A stretch of 64,000 nt of DNA from Candidatus Kryptonium sp. (lineage in GTDB: Bacteria > Bacteroidota > Ignavibacteria > Kryptoniales > Kryptoniaceae), in the NCBI GenBank assembly GCA_025060635.1, contig JANXBN010000006.1, positions 1 through 64,000 of the forward strand, written 5' to 3'. This document shows, one piece after another, positions 25,530 to 34,917 of this stretch. Made by a program: the position numbers and the translations under genes. The notes under the pieces were generated by a model. The model worked only from the letters and a program-made list of their open reading frames with translations. It was not told the origin of the DNA and searched no databases. Every line of letters begins with the position of its first letter. Within the stretch, counting starts at the first letter, position 1.

Positions 25530-26555
25530 ATGGGGTTGGCACAATTAACAACTCAGACGGTAGGTTTCCCTATAACGCGGCTTAGAAGGTTAAGGATGAC
25601 AGAACAATTTAGAAAAATGGTAGCTGAAACACAGCTTTCAACCGATGATTTTATTTATCCGCTTTTTGTCTGTCCAGGTGAAAATGTTAAGAGAGAAGTT
25701 CGTTCAATGCCAGGTGTTTATCAGCAATCAATAGACAACATAATTCGTGAATGCGAGGAGGTATATAAACTTGGTATTCCAGCGGTGATCTTGTTTGGTA
25801 TTCCGGAAAGAAAGGATGAATTTGGCTCCGAAGCTTATGATGAAAATGGTATAATTCAAAGGGCTGTTAGAGCTTTGAAAAAAGAAATACCGGAGCTTGT
25901 CGTCATAACTGATGTTTGCTTGTGTGAGTATACATCGCACGGGCACTGTGGAATAGTTAAAGAAGTCGCCCCAGGTAAATATGAAATTTTAAATGACGAA
26001 ACAGTTGAACTTTTGGCCAAAGAGGCTTTAACTCATGCGGAGGCGGGAGCAGATATGGTAGCTCCAAGTGATATGATGGATGGGAGGGTTTTAGCGATAA
26101 GAAAAATTCTTGATGAGAATGGTTTCCAAAATGTTCCCATAATGTCATATGCTGCAAAGTATGCATCTGGATTTTATGGACCATTTAGAGAGGCAGCTGA
26201 GTCTACCCCAAAGTTTGGTGATAGAAAAAGTCACCAGATGAACCCGGCTAATTCGGATGAGGCGATGAGGGAAATAGCACTTGATATCCAGGAGGGAGCA
26301 GATATAGTTATGGTTAAACCAGCGCTTGCTTATCTTGATGTGATTTACAGAGCAAAGCAGGAATTTAAAGTTCCAATTGCAGCATATCAGGTCAGTGGTG
26401 AATATTCAATGATAAAAGCTGCTTCTCTAAATGGGTGGATAGACGAACAGCGAATAATGATTGAGACATTGACAGCGATAAAGAGAGCAGGTGCTGATTT
26501 GATCTTAACATATTTTGCTAAAGATGCTGCGAAAATTTTAAAAAGTGGGAGTTGA
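25530..26555 (+). CDS. hemB: porphobilinogen synthase (delta-aminolevulinate dehydratase)
   Basis: It condenses two aminolevulinates to porphobilinogen in haem synthesis. The 341-residue protein has the metal-binding region [15 protein letters not shown], the first Schiff-base lysine in [17 protein letters not shown], and the second in [13 protein letters not shown]. The N-terminus ([18 protein letters not shown]) is typical. The cysteine-rich metal site predicts zinc use. No other hem gene is near. Confidence 0.97.
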   Translation: MGLAQLTTQTVGFPITRLRRLRMTEQFRKMVAETQLSTDDFIYPLFVCPGENVKREVRSMPGVYQQSIDNIIRECEEVYKLGIPAVILFGIPERKDEFGSEAYDENGIIQRAVRALKKEIPELVVITDVCLCEYTSHGHCGIVKEVAPGKYEILNDETVELLAKEALTHAEAGADMVAPSDMMDGRVLAIRKILDENGFQNVPIMSYAAKYASGFYGPFREAAESTPKFGDRKSHQMNPANSDEAMREIALDIQEGADIVMVKPALAYLDVIYRAKQEFKVPIAAYQVSGEYSMIKAASLNGWIDEQRIMIETLTAIKRAGADLILTYFAKDAAKILKSGS

Positions 26556-26573
26556 AAAATCCGCAGAAAAAGT

Positions 26574-26604
26574 TTGCAAATTCTCCGTTGGAAAAAATTA
26601 TAAA
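26574..26604 (+). promoter_or_regulatory. possible promoter of the NSS transporter gene
   Basis: TTGCAA (26574-26579) and TATAAA (26599-26604) are spaced by 19 bases, slightly long, and lie just before a strong SD (AAGGAGG, 26617-26623). The gene is preceded by a 72-bp gap after hemB, consistent with its own promoter. Confidence 0.35.
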
Positions 26605-26627
26605 AACTAATTCCACAAGGAGGCGTA

Positions 26628-28184
26628 ATGGCTAAAAGAGAGCGCTGGGCTACAAGAATTGGGTTGATACTTGCAATGGCGGGAAATGCAGTCGGGCTCG
26701 GAAACTTTCTTAGATTTCCAGTTCAGGCTGCACAAAATGGCGGGGGAGCATTCATGATCCCATATTTTGTTGCTTTTCTCTTGCTTGGTATACCTCTTAT
26801 GTGGGTTGAATGGGCTATTGGAAGATACGGGGGAAAATTCGGACACGGAAGCGCTCCAGGAATGTTTGATGCTATGTGGAAAGCTCCGATTTCAAAATAT
26901 CTCGGCGCCCTTGGTCTTTTTATTTCAACAGTTATAATGATCTATTACACATACATTGAATCGTGGACGCTTGCCTTTAGCTTTTTCTCTATTACCAAGG
27001 CCTATTTCGGTGAGACGACATTTGAAGCTATGAGAAGTTTTTTGCATAGTTATCAAGGCATAGAGAAAAATTATTTCCAAAGCATTCTTCCTGCTTACTT
27101 TTTCATGTGCTTAACTCTCTTCCTTAACTTTTTTATACTTTACCGTGGCATTTCAAGAGGCATTGAGATGTTTGCAAAAATAGCGATGCCGATGCTTTTC
27201 CTTTTCGCAATTATACTTGTTATAAGAGTTGTAACTCTCGGGACTCCAGATCCAGTGAACTATCCAGAACGAAGTGTTGAAAGTGGTTTCGCTTTTATTT
27301 GGAATCCCGATTTTTCAAAACTTGATGATGCAAAGATATGGCTTGCAGCTGCAGGTCAAATTTTCTTTACTCTTAGCGTCGGTATGGGAACGCTTCAAGC
27401 GTATGCAAGTTATCTAAGGGAAACCGATGATATTGCTTTAAGCGGTCTTTCAACGGCGTCAACGAATGAGTTTGTTGAAGTAATCCTTGGTGCAAGCATT
27501 GCAATACCTGTTGCGGCTGCATTTTTTGGAATTGAAGCGACTCAAGAAATTGCAAAGGGAGGTGCGTTCAATCTTGGCTTCGTTTCAATGCCGATAATCT
27601 TTCAAAAATTGCCATTCGGTGAGTTCTTTGGATTTCTCTGGTTTTTGCTTCTTTTCTTTGCTGGAATAACTTCATCTGTTGCGATGGCTCAACCTTTAAT
27701 TGCATTTTTAAAAGAAGAGTTTGGAATTTCACATGGTAGAGCGACTGCTTTGATCGGTTTCTTCGTTTTTATCGCAATTCAATTTGTTGTTTTCTTTTTG
27801 GAGCATGGGTTCCTTGATGAAATGGATTATTGGGCTGGGACATTTGGGCTTGTCCTTTTTGCCTTGTTTGAAATTATAATTTTCGCTTGGATCTTTGGAA
27901 TGGATAAAGGTTGGGCTGAAATTACAAAAGGTGCAGATATAAAGGTGCCACGAATTTTCTACTACATCATCAAATACATCACACCGCTCTATCTTCTTTT
28001 CATCATGATAAACTGGTTGATTCAAGATGCTATACCAACATTTTTGATGGAAGGTGTAAATCCCGAAGATGTTCCCTATAGATGGGGTGCAAGAGCGTTG
28101 ATGCTTTTGGTATTCATTGTTATTATTCTGCTAGTTAGAACTGCGTGGAAAAGACGAGAAAATAAATTTGGGGTAGCAGAATGA
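26628..28184 (+). CDS. sodium-dependent (NSS-family) amino acid transporter
   Basis: A 518-residue, 12-helix symporter of the neurotransmitter:sodium family. The first helix carries the substrate and sodium site (GNAVGLGNFLRFPVQAAQNG), followed by AFMIPYFVAFLLLGIPLMW and WAIGRYGG. The AAGGAGG ribosome-binding site is the best in the window. A 42-residue partner gene overlaps its stop, as in the MetP/MetS pair of Corynebacterium that imports methionine and alanine, so amino-acid uptake is likely. Confidence 0.95.
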   Translation: MAKRERWATRIGLILAMAGNAVGLGNFLRFPVQAAQNGGGAFMIPYFVAFLLLGIPLMWVEWAIGRYGGKFGHGSAPGMFDAMWKAPISKYLGALGLFISTVIMIYYTYIESWTLAFSFFSITKAYFGETTFEAMRSFLHSYQGIEKNYFQSILPAYFFMCLTLFLNFFILYRGISRGIEMFAKIAMPMLFLFAIILVIRVVTLGTPDPVNYPERSVESGFAFIWNPDFSKLDDAKIWLAAAGQIFFTLSVGMGTLQAYASYLRETDDIALSGLSTASTNEFVEVILGASIAIPVAAAFFGIEATQEIAKGGAFNLGFVSMPIIFQKLPFGEFFGFLWFLLLFFAGITSSVAMAQPLIAFLKEEFGISHGRATALIGFFVFIAIQFVVFFLEHGFLDEMDYWAGTFGLVLFALFEIIIFAWIFGMDKGWAEITKGADIKVPRIFYYIIKYITPLYLLFIMINWLIQDAIPTFLMEGVNPEDVPYRWGARALMLLVFIVIILLVRTAWKRRENKFGVAE

Positions 28185-28309
28185 AGCTGACAGTAGAAGG
28201 AATCATTTTTATGACGATTGCGTGGGGAATCGTTGCGACTCTTACATTTTACTGCTTTACTAAAGTTTTGAAGACAAAAATAAAATATGACAACCAAGAC
28301 GACGAGTAA
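28181..28309 (+). CDS. MetS-like small subunit of the NSS transporter, 42 aa
   Basis: This tiny gene starts in the ATGA overlap of the transporter stop. The protein starts MKLTVEGIIFMTIAW and continues GIVATLTFYCFTKVL, one membrane helix, then a charged tail (KTKIKYDNQDDE). Its size, topology and position match the MetS-type small subunits required for activity of some NSS transporters. It is below common length cut-offs and would usually be missed. Confidence 0.85.
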   Translation: MKLTVEGIIFMTIAWGIVATLTFYCFTKVLKTKIKYDNQDDE

Positions 28310-28380
28310 AAAATTAACTTAATTTTTGAGACCAAGTGAATCAATTGTAACGAGGGGAATTTACCAAAGCTGGCTAAATT

Positions 28381-28428
28381 CTTACCCCTGCCCCCTCTCA
28401 ATCTCACCGAGAGGGGAACAGGGGTAAG
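28381..28428. terminator. long bidirectional hairpin between convergent genes
   Basis: CTTACCCCTG (28381-28390) pairs with CAGGGGTAAG (28419-28428), and CCCCTCTC (28392-28399) with GAGAGGGG (28409-28416), leaving a 9-base loop and a small internal bulge. It lies between a rightward and a leftward gene, so it can terminate both. There is no long U-tract on either side. Its GC-rich arms in AT-rich DNA resemble dispersed REP/MITE-type palindromes. Confidence 0.7.
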
Positions 28429-28435
28429 TTAATAA

Positions 28436-31234
28436 TTACTTCAACAACATCATCTTCTTCGTTTGCACGAACTTACCTGCTTTCATCACATAGAAATAAA
28501 CACCGCTTGCGACCATCCTTCCGTTTTTATCTCTTGCATCCCATCTTACTCTGTATTTTCCTGGCTGAACGAACTCATTTATAAGCGTTGTGACTTCCCT
28601 TCCGAGAATGTCGTAAATTTTTATCTCAACATTCACAGCAATTGGAACAGAGAATTCAATGTCAGTTGTCGGGTTGAATGGATTTGGATAGTTTTGGGCA
28701 AGGTAAAATTCTTTTGGAACTTCATTAGTGGCGATTTGAACTTTAACAGGTTTCGGAGCTTCGCGAATTTCAATTGCATCGGCTCTGATAACGAAGCTAT
28801 CTCGCTTTGCTCTGTTAACAAGTGAATCAGCGTAGTATGCATTTACAAGTGCTGTATCATTTTCAAGTCGTATATAGCCAAAGATTGCGGTTTGCTTTGA
28901 ACCCATTGTGAAGTCGCGACCACCGCGTCTAAACTGGAATCTACCGAGGCGAATTCTTTCAACGCCCATTTGGCTAACGATAACAGTTTCGGGTTTAACT
29001 CCACCTTGTTGATAGATTAAATATCTTGCTCTTGGAGTTGAATTTGCCGCTGCAAGCCCTGTTCTTGCGAAAACATCAAAGCTATCCACCTCAGGCGCAC
29101 CTTCCCTCATTGGGATGAATGGATACCATTCTGCAAATGCATTTGGAGCTCCATAAATATAAGCAATCAATCTTGAGTTGTTAATTCCGCTTCCAGTTAT
29201 CTTATTCCACTTATCAAATGTCGTATCAACAGGTGGATAAACATAGCTAACTATTGACGGTTGAGCATAAAATTCGTTTTCAACATCGTTGTCCGCATAA
29301 ATTAATGTTCCTCTTCCTACTCCAGTGAAAACAATGGTTAAAACGCTATCATATTTTGAATTTGAAACGATGTAAAGTGTGTCAACATAGGTTCTCAAAT
29401 CTCTTGGTGCAAATTCAATTACAAGGTTAAGTTTTCCATTTATCGCTGGCAGTTCAATTGGTAATCTTGGCATGTTGATAACTCTAAAAATCCCTGATGT
29501 ATCGGCGAAACGAATTTCATAAATCCAAAGTGATCTTTCTCCGTTGCTTCCAATTGTTATCGTTCTCCTATAGTTACCCTGCAATTCCCTTTCAATAAGG
29601 TCAATTGCAACTTCGCCAAAGCCAACAGTCCTTGAGGCAATAGTAATTTGTGGATGTGTTGGGACTTTTCTAACTCTTAAAAGATCTGTTCTCAGGAAGT
29701 TACCAGAAGCTTGTCCTGGATTGCTAAATATAACTTGTGTTGGCCCTCCGGGATTTAGTTTAAATGTAAACCCAGGACCGCCAATTTGTGCCCAAAGCAG
29801 AACAGTAGTGATCTGTCTTTGGTTAAAGCCAGTTACCCTTTGTGTATCAGCAAAGAATGGCGTTATGACATCAATCTGTGCTGCTGTAGCTGCATTTGGA
29901 GAACCAGCAGGTCCACTATATTCAAGTATGTAATCTCCACCAAGTGTATCCGGAATAACAAATTGATACAAAGCCCTAGGTATTTGATCTGTTCCAGTGT
30001 AAACTCTGCTGAAACGATTTCCACCAGGAATTGGAAATGGATATGGGCTTATAACGCTATTCAACCATCCAGTTGGAGTTTCTTGATATAAAACTTCACT
30101 TCCACCCGGAGCTCTCCAATGTGGTTCGCTTCCATCACTTGCATTCATAATGAAATTATAATTAAGACCTTGCCCAACGACATGCAAATAAGCAACTGGT
30201 TCCAACGGATCATTACTTTCTATCCTAAGTGAATCAACAGCAAATTCTTCTTGATATGGTCTGAAAACAATAGTAAGATCATAATAACTCCCTGGGTTTA
30301 TTCTTATCGGCATTGGATCAGTTGTATAAAATCTGCCAGTATGTCCATAGACATTGTAAATTGTTAAAACGCTATCGCCAAGATTATACAAACGAACTTT
30401 CTTTTCCGCTGTTTCTCCAATCGTGACTTCTGGGAAAGTTTCACCTACTCTGTAAAGTGCGAAATGGTCCATGTTTGGTCTCGTAGTATCTGGAGTTGTC
30501 AATTGCCAGGGATTTCCTTTCATCCTTCGTCCGAACTCAAGGTCACGAGGGAGATCACTTCTTAACACTCTTACAGCATCAACCCTTAGAAATGCTGGTG
30601 TTAGTGTATCAGCACCTATCGTAACAATCGTCGGTGCCCCAGCATTTAATCTCAAAATTGTAAGTGGATACCAAGCACCATCGCCAGTATTTTGTGTTGG
30701 TCTCCAAAGCCCCGCTCGTTGCAAAACAGGTAAATCTGCACCATTTAACATTTGATTATGTCTTAATGAGTCAGCATAAAATCCCTCCCCAAATCTTTCT
30801 ACAGTAACATAGCTATTCGGCGAAGCATTACCACTTTGTTGTAAGTAGTAATAAAGGATATAATAATCATCTTTGTCAAGGATGTTTTGCTGTGTTTGGG
30901 TCGGGATACCGAAAATATATCTTGCCCATGCACCCGATGGGCTTCCAGCTGTGAATGGAGTTCGTCTGTGATCAGGACCAACATTCGCTCCGCCAGTATT
31001 TGTAAACCAACCAGGTCCAGGTTGTCCAGATGCAACTGAGTTTGGTGGTTTTTCGTAATATCCATCCGATGAATCACGGTCAACTTCCCAATTTGCCGAT
31101 GTTCCAGCTAAATTCGGCGTGTTATCAACTGTGAACCATTTTTGCTTCGTTGTATCAAGCGGTGCCCATTGTGAATAAGCATTGCTTGAAAATATGATTA
31201 AAATGGCTACGATTAAAAATATAATTTGACGCAT
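28436..31234 (-). CDS. large secreted protein with T9SS sorting domain
   Basis: A 932-residue exported protein. The signal peptide is MRQIIFLIVAILIIFSSNAYSQ in outline (cleavage after YS). Golvesin/xanthan-lyase-CBM-like beta-sandwich modules appear to alternate with choice-of-anchor D (ASH-like) modules, recognisable by LRIESNDPLEPVAYLHVVGQ and by IEFAPRDLRTYVDTLYIVSN. The C-terminal type IX sorting domain starts NYPNPFNPTTDIEFSVP and ends with the basic KKMMLLK. An AGAGGTGA ribosome-binding site precedes the start. Function is unknown; a surface matrix or adhesive role is plausible. It is cotranscribed with the lipoprotein gene upstream. Confidence 0.88.
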   Translation of the reverse strand: MRQIIFLIVAILIIFSSNAYSQWAPLDTTKQKWFTVDNTPNLAGTSANWEVDRDSSDGYYEKPPNSVASGQPGPGWFTNTGGANVGPDHRRTPFTAGSPSGAWARYIFGIPTQTQQNILDKDDYYILYYYLQQSGNASPNSYVTVERFGEGFYADSLRHNQMLNGADLPVLQRAGLWRPTQNTGDGAWYPLTILRLNAGAPTIVTIGADTLTPAFLRVDAVRVLRSDLPRDLEFGRRMKGNPWQLTTPDTTRPNMDHFALYRVGETFPEVTIGETAEKKVRLYNLGDSVLTIYNVYGHTGRFYTTDPMPIRINPGSYYDLTIVFRPYQEEFAVDSLRIESNDPLEPVAYLHVVGQGLNYNFIMNASDGSEPHWRAPGGSEVLYQETPTGWLNSVISPYPFPIPGGNRFSRVYTGTDQIPRALYQFVIPDTLGGDYILEYSGPAGSPNAATAAQIDVITPFFADTQRVTGFNQRQITTVLLWAQIGGPGFTFKLNPGGPTQVIFSNPGQASGNFLRTDLLRVRKVPTHPQITIASRTVGFGEVAIDLIERELQGNYRRTITIGSNGERSLWIYEIRFADTSGIFRVINMPRLPIELPAINGKLNLVIEFAPRDLRTYVDTLYIVSNSKYDSVLTIVFTGVGRGTLIYADNDVENEFYAQPSIVSYVYPPVDTTFDKWNKITGSGINNSRLIAYIYGAPNAFAEWYPFIPMREGAPEVDSFDVFARTGLAAANSTPRARYLIYQQGGVKPETVIVSQMGVERIRLGRFQFRRGGRDFTMGSKQTAIFGYIRLENDTALVNAYYADSLVNRAKRDSFVIRADAIEIREAPKPVKVQIATNEVPKEFYLAQNYPNPFNPTTDIEFSVPIAVNVEIKIYDILGREVTTLINEFVQPGKYRVRWDARDKNGRMVASGVYFYVMKAGKFVQTKKMMLLK

Positions 31235-31255
31235 ATAGATTCACCTCTTTTTATG

Positions 31256-31669
31256 TTATTTTTTGCGTTTGTAAATAGTTATCCGAATTACTCCGGGCTT
31301 TCCAAGAAACCTATCGTATCCAACTGGAATAACTTTGTAATATACCCAGACGCTATCCTCAGCAAAACTTGGGATAGTTGAATCTGCATAGCTTGGAACT
31401 CTTACAGGAGGTTGAAGCAACGAGAGCTTACCTCCGGCGGTATCACGCAAAGCCCTATAAACTTCCCACTCCCTTAAGTTGCCATTGTCATTATACTCCC
31501 AATTTAAGGTAACAAGATACTTGCCCGTCCTTGTAGTATCTACCCTTGCGCGTAGGTTTTTAACATCTGGGACTCTCTCTATATGTGTTGGTGTAATCAA
31601 ATCTCTCGGTTTATCGCAACCATACAGTAAAACTATTAAGAGGCAAGTTAAAAAAAATCTTTGAAGCAT
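31256..31669 (-). CDS. lipoprotein with a fibronectin III-like domain
   Basis: A 137-residue protein with a lipoprotein signal (MLQRFFLTCLLIVLLYGC; lipobox LLYG-C). The rest reads as one Fn3-like beta-sandwich (LVTLNWEYNDNGNLREWEVYR, then VWVYYKVIPVGYDRF). It is probably anchored in the outer or inner membrane. Its stop is 21 bases upstream of the large T9SS gene on the same strand, suggesting the two products act together at the surface. Confidence 0.8.
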   Translation of the reverse strand: MLQRFFLTCLLIVLLYGCDKPRDLITPTHIERVPDVKNLRARVDTTRTGKYLVTLNWEYNDNGNLREWEVYRALRDTAGGKLSLLQPPVRVPSYADSTIPSFAEDSVWVYYKVIPVGYDRFLGKPGVIRITIYKRKK

Positions 31670-31687
31670 CTTCTCAAGAAATTTTGT

Positions 31688-31745
31688 TTACGGATTTTTA
31701 ATTTCTCGCTGACACGAGATTAAAAACTTAATTAAACATCCGTTC
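31688..31745. other. nested inverted repeats between divergent genes
   Basis: ACGGAT (about 31690-31695) pairs with ATCCGT (about 31739-31744). Inside, TTTTTAAT plus TCTCG pairs with CGAGA plus TTAAAAA with a two-base bulge. The element sits 20-75 bases upstream of the lipoprotein start, so it would be in its 5' leader or promoter. It could be a regulatory structure, but AT-rich arms make the inference weak. Confidence 0.3.
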
Positions 31746-31890
31746 GGAATTAAATGGATTTCTCTTCCAAAAGTAAGGTAACCTTTGAAAGAATAAAAAG
31801 CAAGAAAAATCGGTGCAAAATTTTAAATCGTGAAAAATTCTTATTCCTCCGAGCTTGACCATAGGGATAACCTGCGGAACGATTGAGAAA

Positions 31891-31919
31891 TTGATAATTT
31901 ATCCCGCATTTTCTATATT
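31891..31919 (+). promoter_or_regulatory. promoter of the two-component operon
   Basis: TTGATA (31891-31896), 17 bases, TATATT (31914-31919), 42 bases before the kinase start. The ideal spacing and the same -10 as at the tRNA promoter support it. No sigma-54 promoter (GG-N10-GC) is evident here. Confidence 0.55.
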
Positions 31920-31961
31920 TTTTTATGCTTGGTTGGCTTTTAAAACGAAGAAAATCGGAAT

Positions 31962-33500
31962 ATGAAAATTTTGATAGTTGACGATGTGTCCGAAAGCCTT
32001 GAATTGTTGAAAGAAGTTTTTGAAACGATGGGATATGCTGTTTTAACCGCAAACAATGGTGCGGAAGCTCTTAAAATTCTTGATGAGGAAAGAGTTGATG
32101 TTATAATCTCTGATGTTTTAATGCCGAAAATGGATGGATTTGTATTTTGTAGGGAGGTCAAGAGGAATGAACATACTCGGAACATTCCATTTATATTTTA
32201 TACAGCAAATTATACTGATCCTGAAGATGAAAAATTTGGGCTAGGGCTCGGGGCAGATGCTTATCTTATTAAACCTATAGATATTCAAATTCTCATTAAC
32301 ACTGTTGAAAAATTGCTTCAAAAAGGTAAAGCGGAGATCTCAAAAGTGGATGCTGTGAGCGATGATGTTCAATATCTGCGTGAGTATAATACAGTTTTAA
32401 TTCGCAAGCTTGAGGATAAAATGTATGAACTTGAGCGGGCAAATGAGATGTTGATGAAGATGAACCGAGAGCTTCAAGTTTCACACGAACAATATAAGAG
32501 CTTATTTGAAAACGCTGGGAAACCAATTTTCATTGTTCAGCCGGAGACCTGGATGGTTCTTGATGCAAACAATCAGGCTGAAAATCTTTTGAAATGCACA
32601 AGGGATGAGATTTTGAATTTAAATTTCGCAAAATACAAAAAATTCTTCCAACCGCTTTTTGAGGGGGAAAGAGTTGTTAATTTTGAAACAACCATAATTG
32701 ATTTTGAGGGAAACGAAAAAATTGTTGAGATGACGGCGAATTTAATCGGGTATGCTGATACAAGCACGATTCAAATTATAATCTCGGATCTTACCGAGAA
32801 AAGAAAAATTCAAGATGAGCTAATCCAGACAGAAAAACTTGCTTCGCTCGGACGATTATCCGCTTCAATTGCTCATGAAATAAGGAATCCGCTTTCAGCG
32901 ATAAATATAAATCTTCAGTTTCTTGTAAGAAAATTTCAAGAAGGAACACAAGAGAGAAAATACCTTGATCTTGCGCTTGAGGGGGTTCGTAGGATTGAGA
33001 AAATAGTTGAAGCAACTTTGAACTTCGCCAGACCAAGTAAGCCAAATGTTAAAGAGGAAAACATAAATGATGTGATAAATGCCACGCTTCCGCTTGTTGA
33101 GATATCAACATTAAAAAAGAAAATTGAAATCATGACGAAGCTTGAACCAGACCTTCCAAAAGTGAAAATTGATTTTAAGCAAATTCAGCAAGTTATTTTA
33201 AATATATTAACAAACGCGGTTGATGCAATTAACGATGTAGGACAAATATGCATAAAATCATATCTTGCGGAAGAAGGTGGAACAAATTATGTTGTCGTTT
33301 CAATTTCCGATACTGGATGTGGAATTCCAAAAGATGAGCTTACGAAAATTTTTGAACCATTTTACACCAAGAAAAGCGATGGAACGGGGCTTGGCCTTGC
33401 TATAAGCAAGCAAGTTATGAATCATCACGATGGAAAAATTGAGGTTGAAAGCGAAGTAAATCGTGGGACAACTTTTTATTTAAAATTTAAAGTAAAATAA
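31962..33500 (+). CDS. hybrid sensor histidine kinase (REC-PAS-HisKA-HATPase)
   Basis: A 512-residue cytosolic kinase with an N-terminal receiver domain (phosphoacceptor D51 in VIISDVLMP; acidic pair D7/D8), a coiled coil (about 140-180), a PAS domain (about 183-300, YKSLFENAGKPIFIV), and a HisKA domain with H305 (SASIAHEIRNPLSA). The ATPase domain carries NAVDAI, DTGCGIP, and GTGLGLAISKQV. The receiver-first order suggests it is itself controlled by an upstream kinase. Its immediate partner is the NtrC-type regulator 13 bases downstream. Confidence 0.93.
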   Translation: MKILIVDDVSESLELLKEVFETMGYAVLTANNGAEALKILDEERVDVIISDVLMPKMDGFVFCREVKRNEHTRNIPFIFYTANYTDPEDEKFGLGLGADAYLIKPIDIQILINTVEKLLQKGKAEISKVDAVSDDVQYLREYNTVLIRKLEDKMYELERANEMLMKMNRELQVSHEQYKSLFENAGKPIFIVQPETWMVLDANNQAENLLKCTRDEILNLNFAKYKKFFQPLFEGERVVNFETTIIDFEGNEKIVEMTANLIGYADTSTIQIIISDLTEKRKIQDELIQTEKLASLGRLSASIAHEIRNPLSAININLQFLVRKFQEGTQERKYLDLALEGVRRIEKIVEATLNFARPSKPNVKEENINDVINATLPLVEISTLKKKIEIMTKLEPDLPKVKIDFKQIQQVILNILTNAVDAINDVGQICIKSYLAEEGGTNYVVVSISDTGCGIPKDELTKIFEPFYTKKSDGTGLGLAISKQVMNHHDGKIEVESEVNRGTTFYLKFKVK

Positions 33501-33513
33501 GAGAGGCGTTAAA

Positions 33514-34917
33514 ATGAAGATTAAGGTCATGGTCATTGACGATGATGAACTTTTTAACCGATCTATAACCCAGGTTCTTAAAGATTCTGGTTATGAGGTG
33601 TCTTCACATTTAAGTGGAGAAGAGGCATTCAGAGAATTGCAAAACGATCAGCCTGATATAGTTTTACTTGATATCTTCCTCAAGGGTGAAAATGGGCTTG
33701 ATATCTTAAAAAAAATTAAAGATGAGTTCACCTCTCTTCCAGTTCTAATGATAACTGCTTATTCCGATGTTAATCTCGCTGTCCAGGCGATAAAACTTGG
33801 TGCTGAAGATTTCATACTAAAACCGCTTGATTTTGAGCAACTTGAGATCGCAATGCAGAAAGCTGTCAAAAATATAAAGTTGCAGCGAGAAGTTCAGCAA
33901 TTGAAGGAACAGCTGGCGGAACGCGCGGGTGAGTATCGCATAATTGGACAAAGCAAGGGACTTCTTGACGCTCTTATTTTGGCTGAGAAATATGCACTCG
34001 GAGATGATACGACCGTTTTGATAATAGGAGAAACGGGGACAGGCAAAGAATTAATTGCAAGATATATCCACGAAAAAAGCGCAAGGCGAGATGGCCCATT
34101 TATAGCAATCAATTGTGGTGCGATCCCTAAGGATTTGGTAGAAAGCGAACTTTTTGGATATGAGCGTGGAGCTTTCACAGGAGCAACTGAAAAAATGAAA
34201 CAAGGAAAGTTTGAACTCGCACACGGTGGGACCATTCTTCTTGATGAGATTGGCGAATTGAGCCCTGAGGCACAAGTAAAACTTTTAAGAGTTCTGCAAG
34301 ATAAAAAATTTTATCGGCTCGGTGGAACAAAGGAAATATCAGTTGATGTTAGAGTGATAGCTTCAACTAATAAGAATCTAAAAGAAGAAGTTGAGGCAGG
34401 CAGATTTAGAAGCGATCTTTACTATAGATTAAATGTAGCAACAATTTACCTTCCTCCGCTCAGGGAACGAAAAGAGGATATACCACTTCTTGTTATGAGC
34501 TTCATTGAGGAATTTAATAAGAAGTTTAGAAAAAACTTTATCGGAGTTAATGAGAAAGCGCTTGATATTTTGAAGTCATATCACTGGCCCGGAAACATTC
34601 GTGAGTTGCGAAATACAATAGAGAGAATATTACTGGTTGAAAACGACACGGAAATTAAACCAGAACATCTTAGGCATCTTCAACTTCAAAAAGCTGATGT
34701 TGAAATTGACAAGGAAAGTGAATTTGTGCTTAAAATTCCACCGACAGGGATAAGCATGGATAAGGTTTTGCGTGAGCTTATAATTCAAACATTAAAAATA
34801 ACAAATGGTAATCAAGTCCAAGCAGCAAAAATTCTCGGGATAACTCGCTCAAAGTTGAGGTATAGAATGGAACAATTAAAAATTGAACAAAAGAAAACAA
34901 TTACGGAAGGGAAATGA
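33514..34917 (+). CDS. sigma-54-dependent NtrC-family response regulator
   Basis: A 467-residue activator. It has a receiver domain (D53 in IVLLDIFLKG) and an AAA+ domain with Walker A GETGTGKE at 172-179 and GAFTGA at 219-224 (sigma-54 contact). Walker B is ILLDEIGEL, the arginine region YRLNV, and there is a C-terminal Fis-type HTH (GNQVQAAKILGITRSKLRYRM). A sigma-54 regulon should therefore exist. An SD-like GAGAGGCG precedes the start. Its stop overlaps dcd by ATGA. Confidence 0.96.
   Translation: MKIKVMVIDDDELFNRSITQVLKDSGYEVSSHLSGEEAFRELQNDQPDIVLLDIFLKGENGLDILKKIKDEFTSLPVLMITAYSDVNLAVQAIKLGAEDFILKPLDFEQLEIAMQKAVKNIKLQREVQQLKEQLAERAGEYRIIGQSKGLLDALILAEKYALGDDTTVLIIGETGTGKELIARYIHEKSARRDGPFIAINCGAIPKDLVESELFGYERGAFTGATEKMKQGKFELAHGGTILLDEIGELSPEAQVKLLRVLQDKKFYRLGGTKEISVDVRVIASTNKNLKEEVEAGRFRSDLYYRLNVATIYLPPLRERKEDIPLLVMSFIEEFNKKFRKNFIGVNEKALDILKSYHWPGNIRELRNTIERILLVENDTEIKPEHLRHLQLQKADVEIDKESEFVLKIPPTGISMDKVLRELIIQTLKITNGNQVQAAKILGITRSKLRYRMEQLKIEQKKTITEGK

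Noticed and set aside
30799-31083. Alternative minus-strand frame inside the large T9SS protein
   Set aside because: Same strand, other frame; the main frame has signal peptide, modules and sorting domain.
31750-32052. Minus-strand frame between the lipoprotein and kinase genes
   Set aside because: It runs into the receiver domain on the other strand, covers the proposed promoter, and resembles no family.
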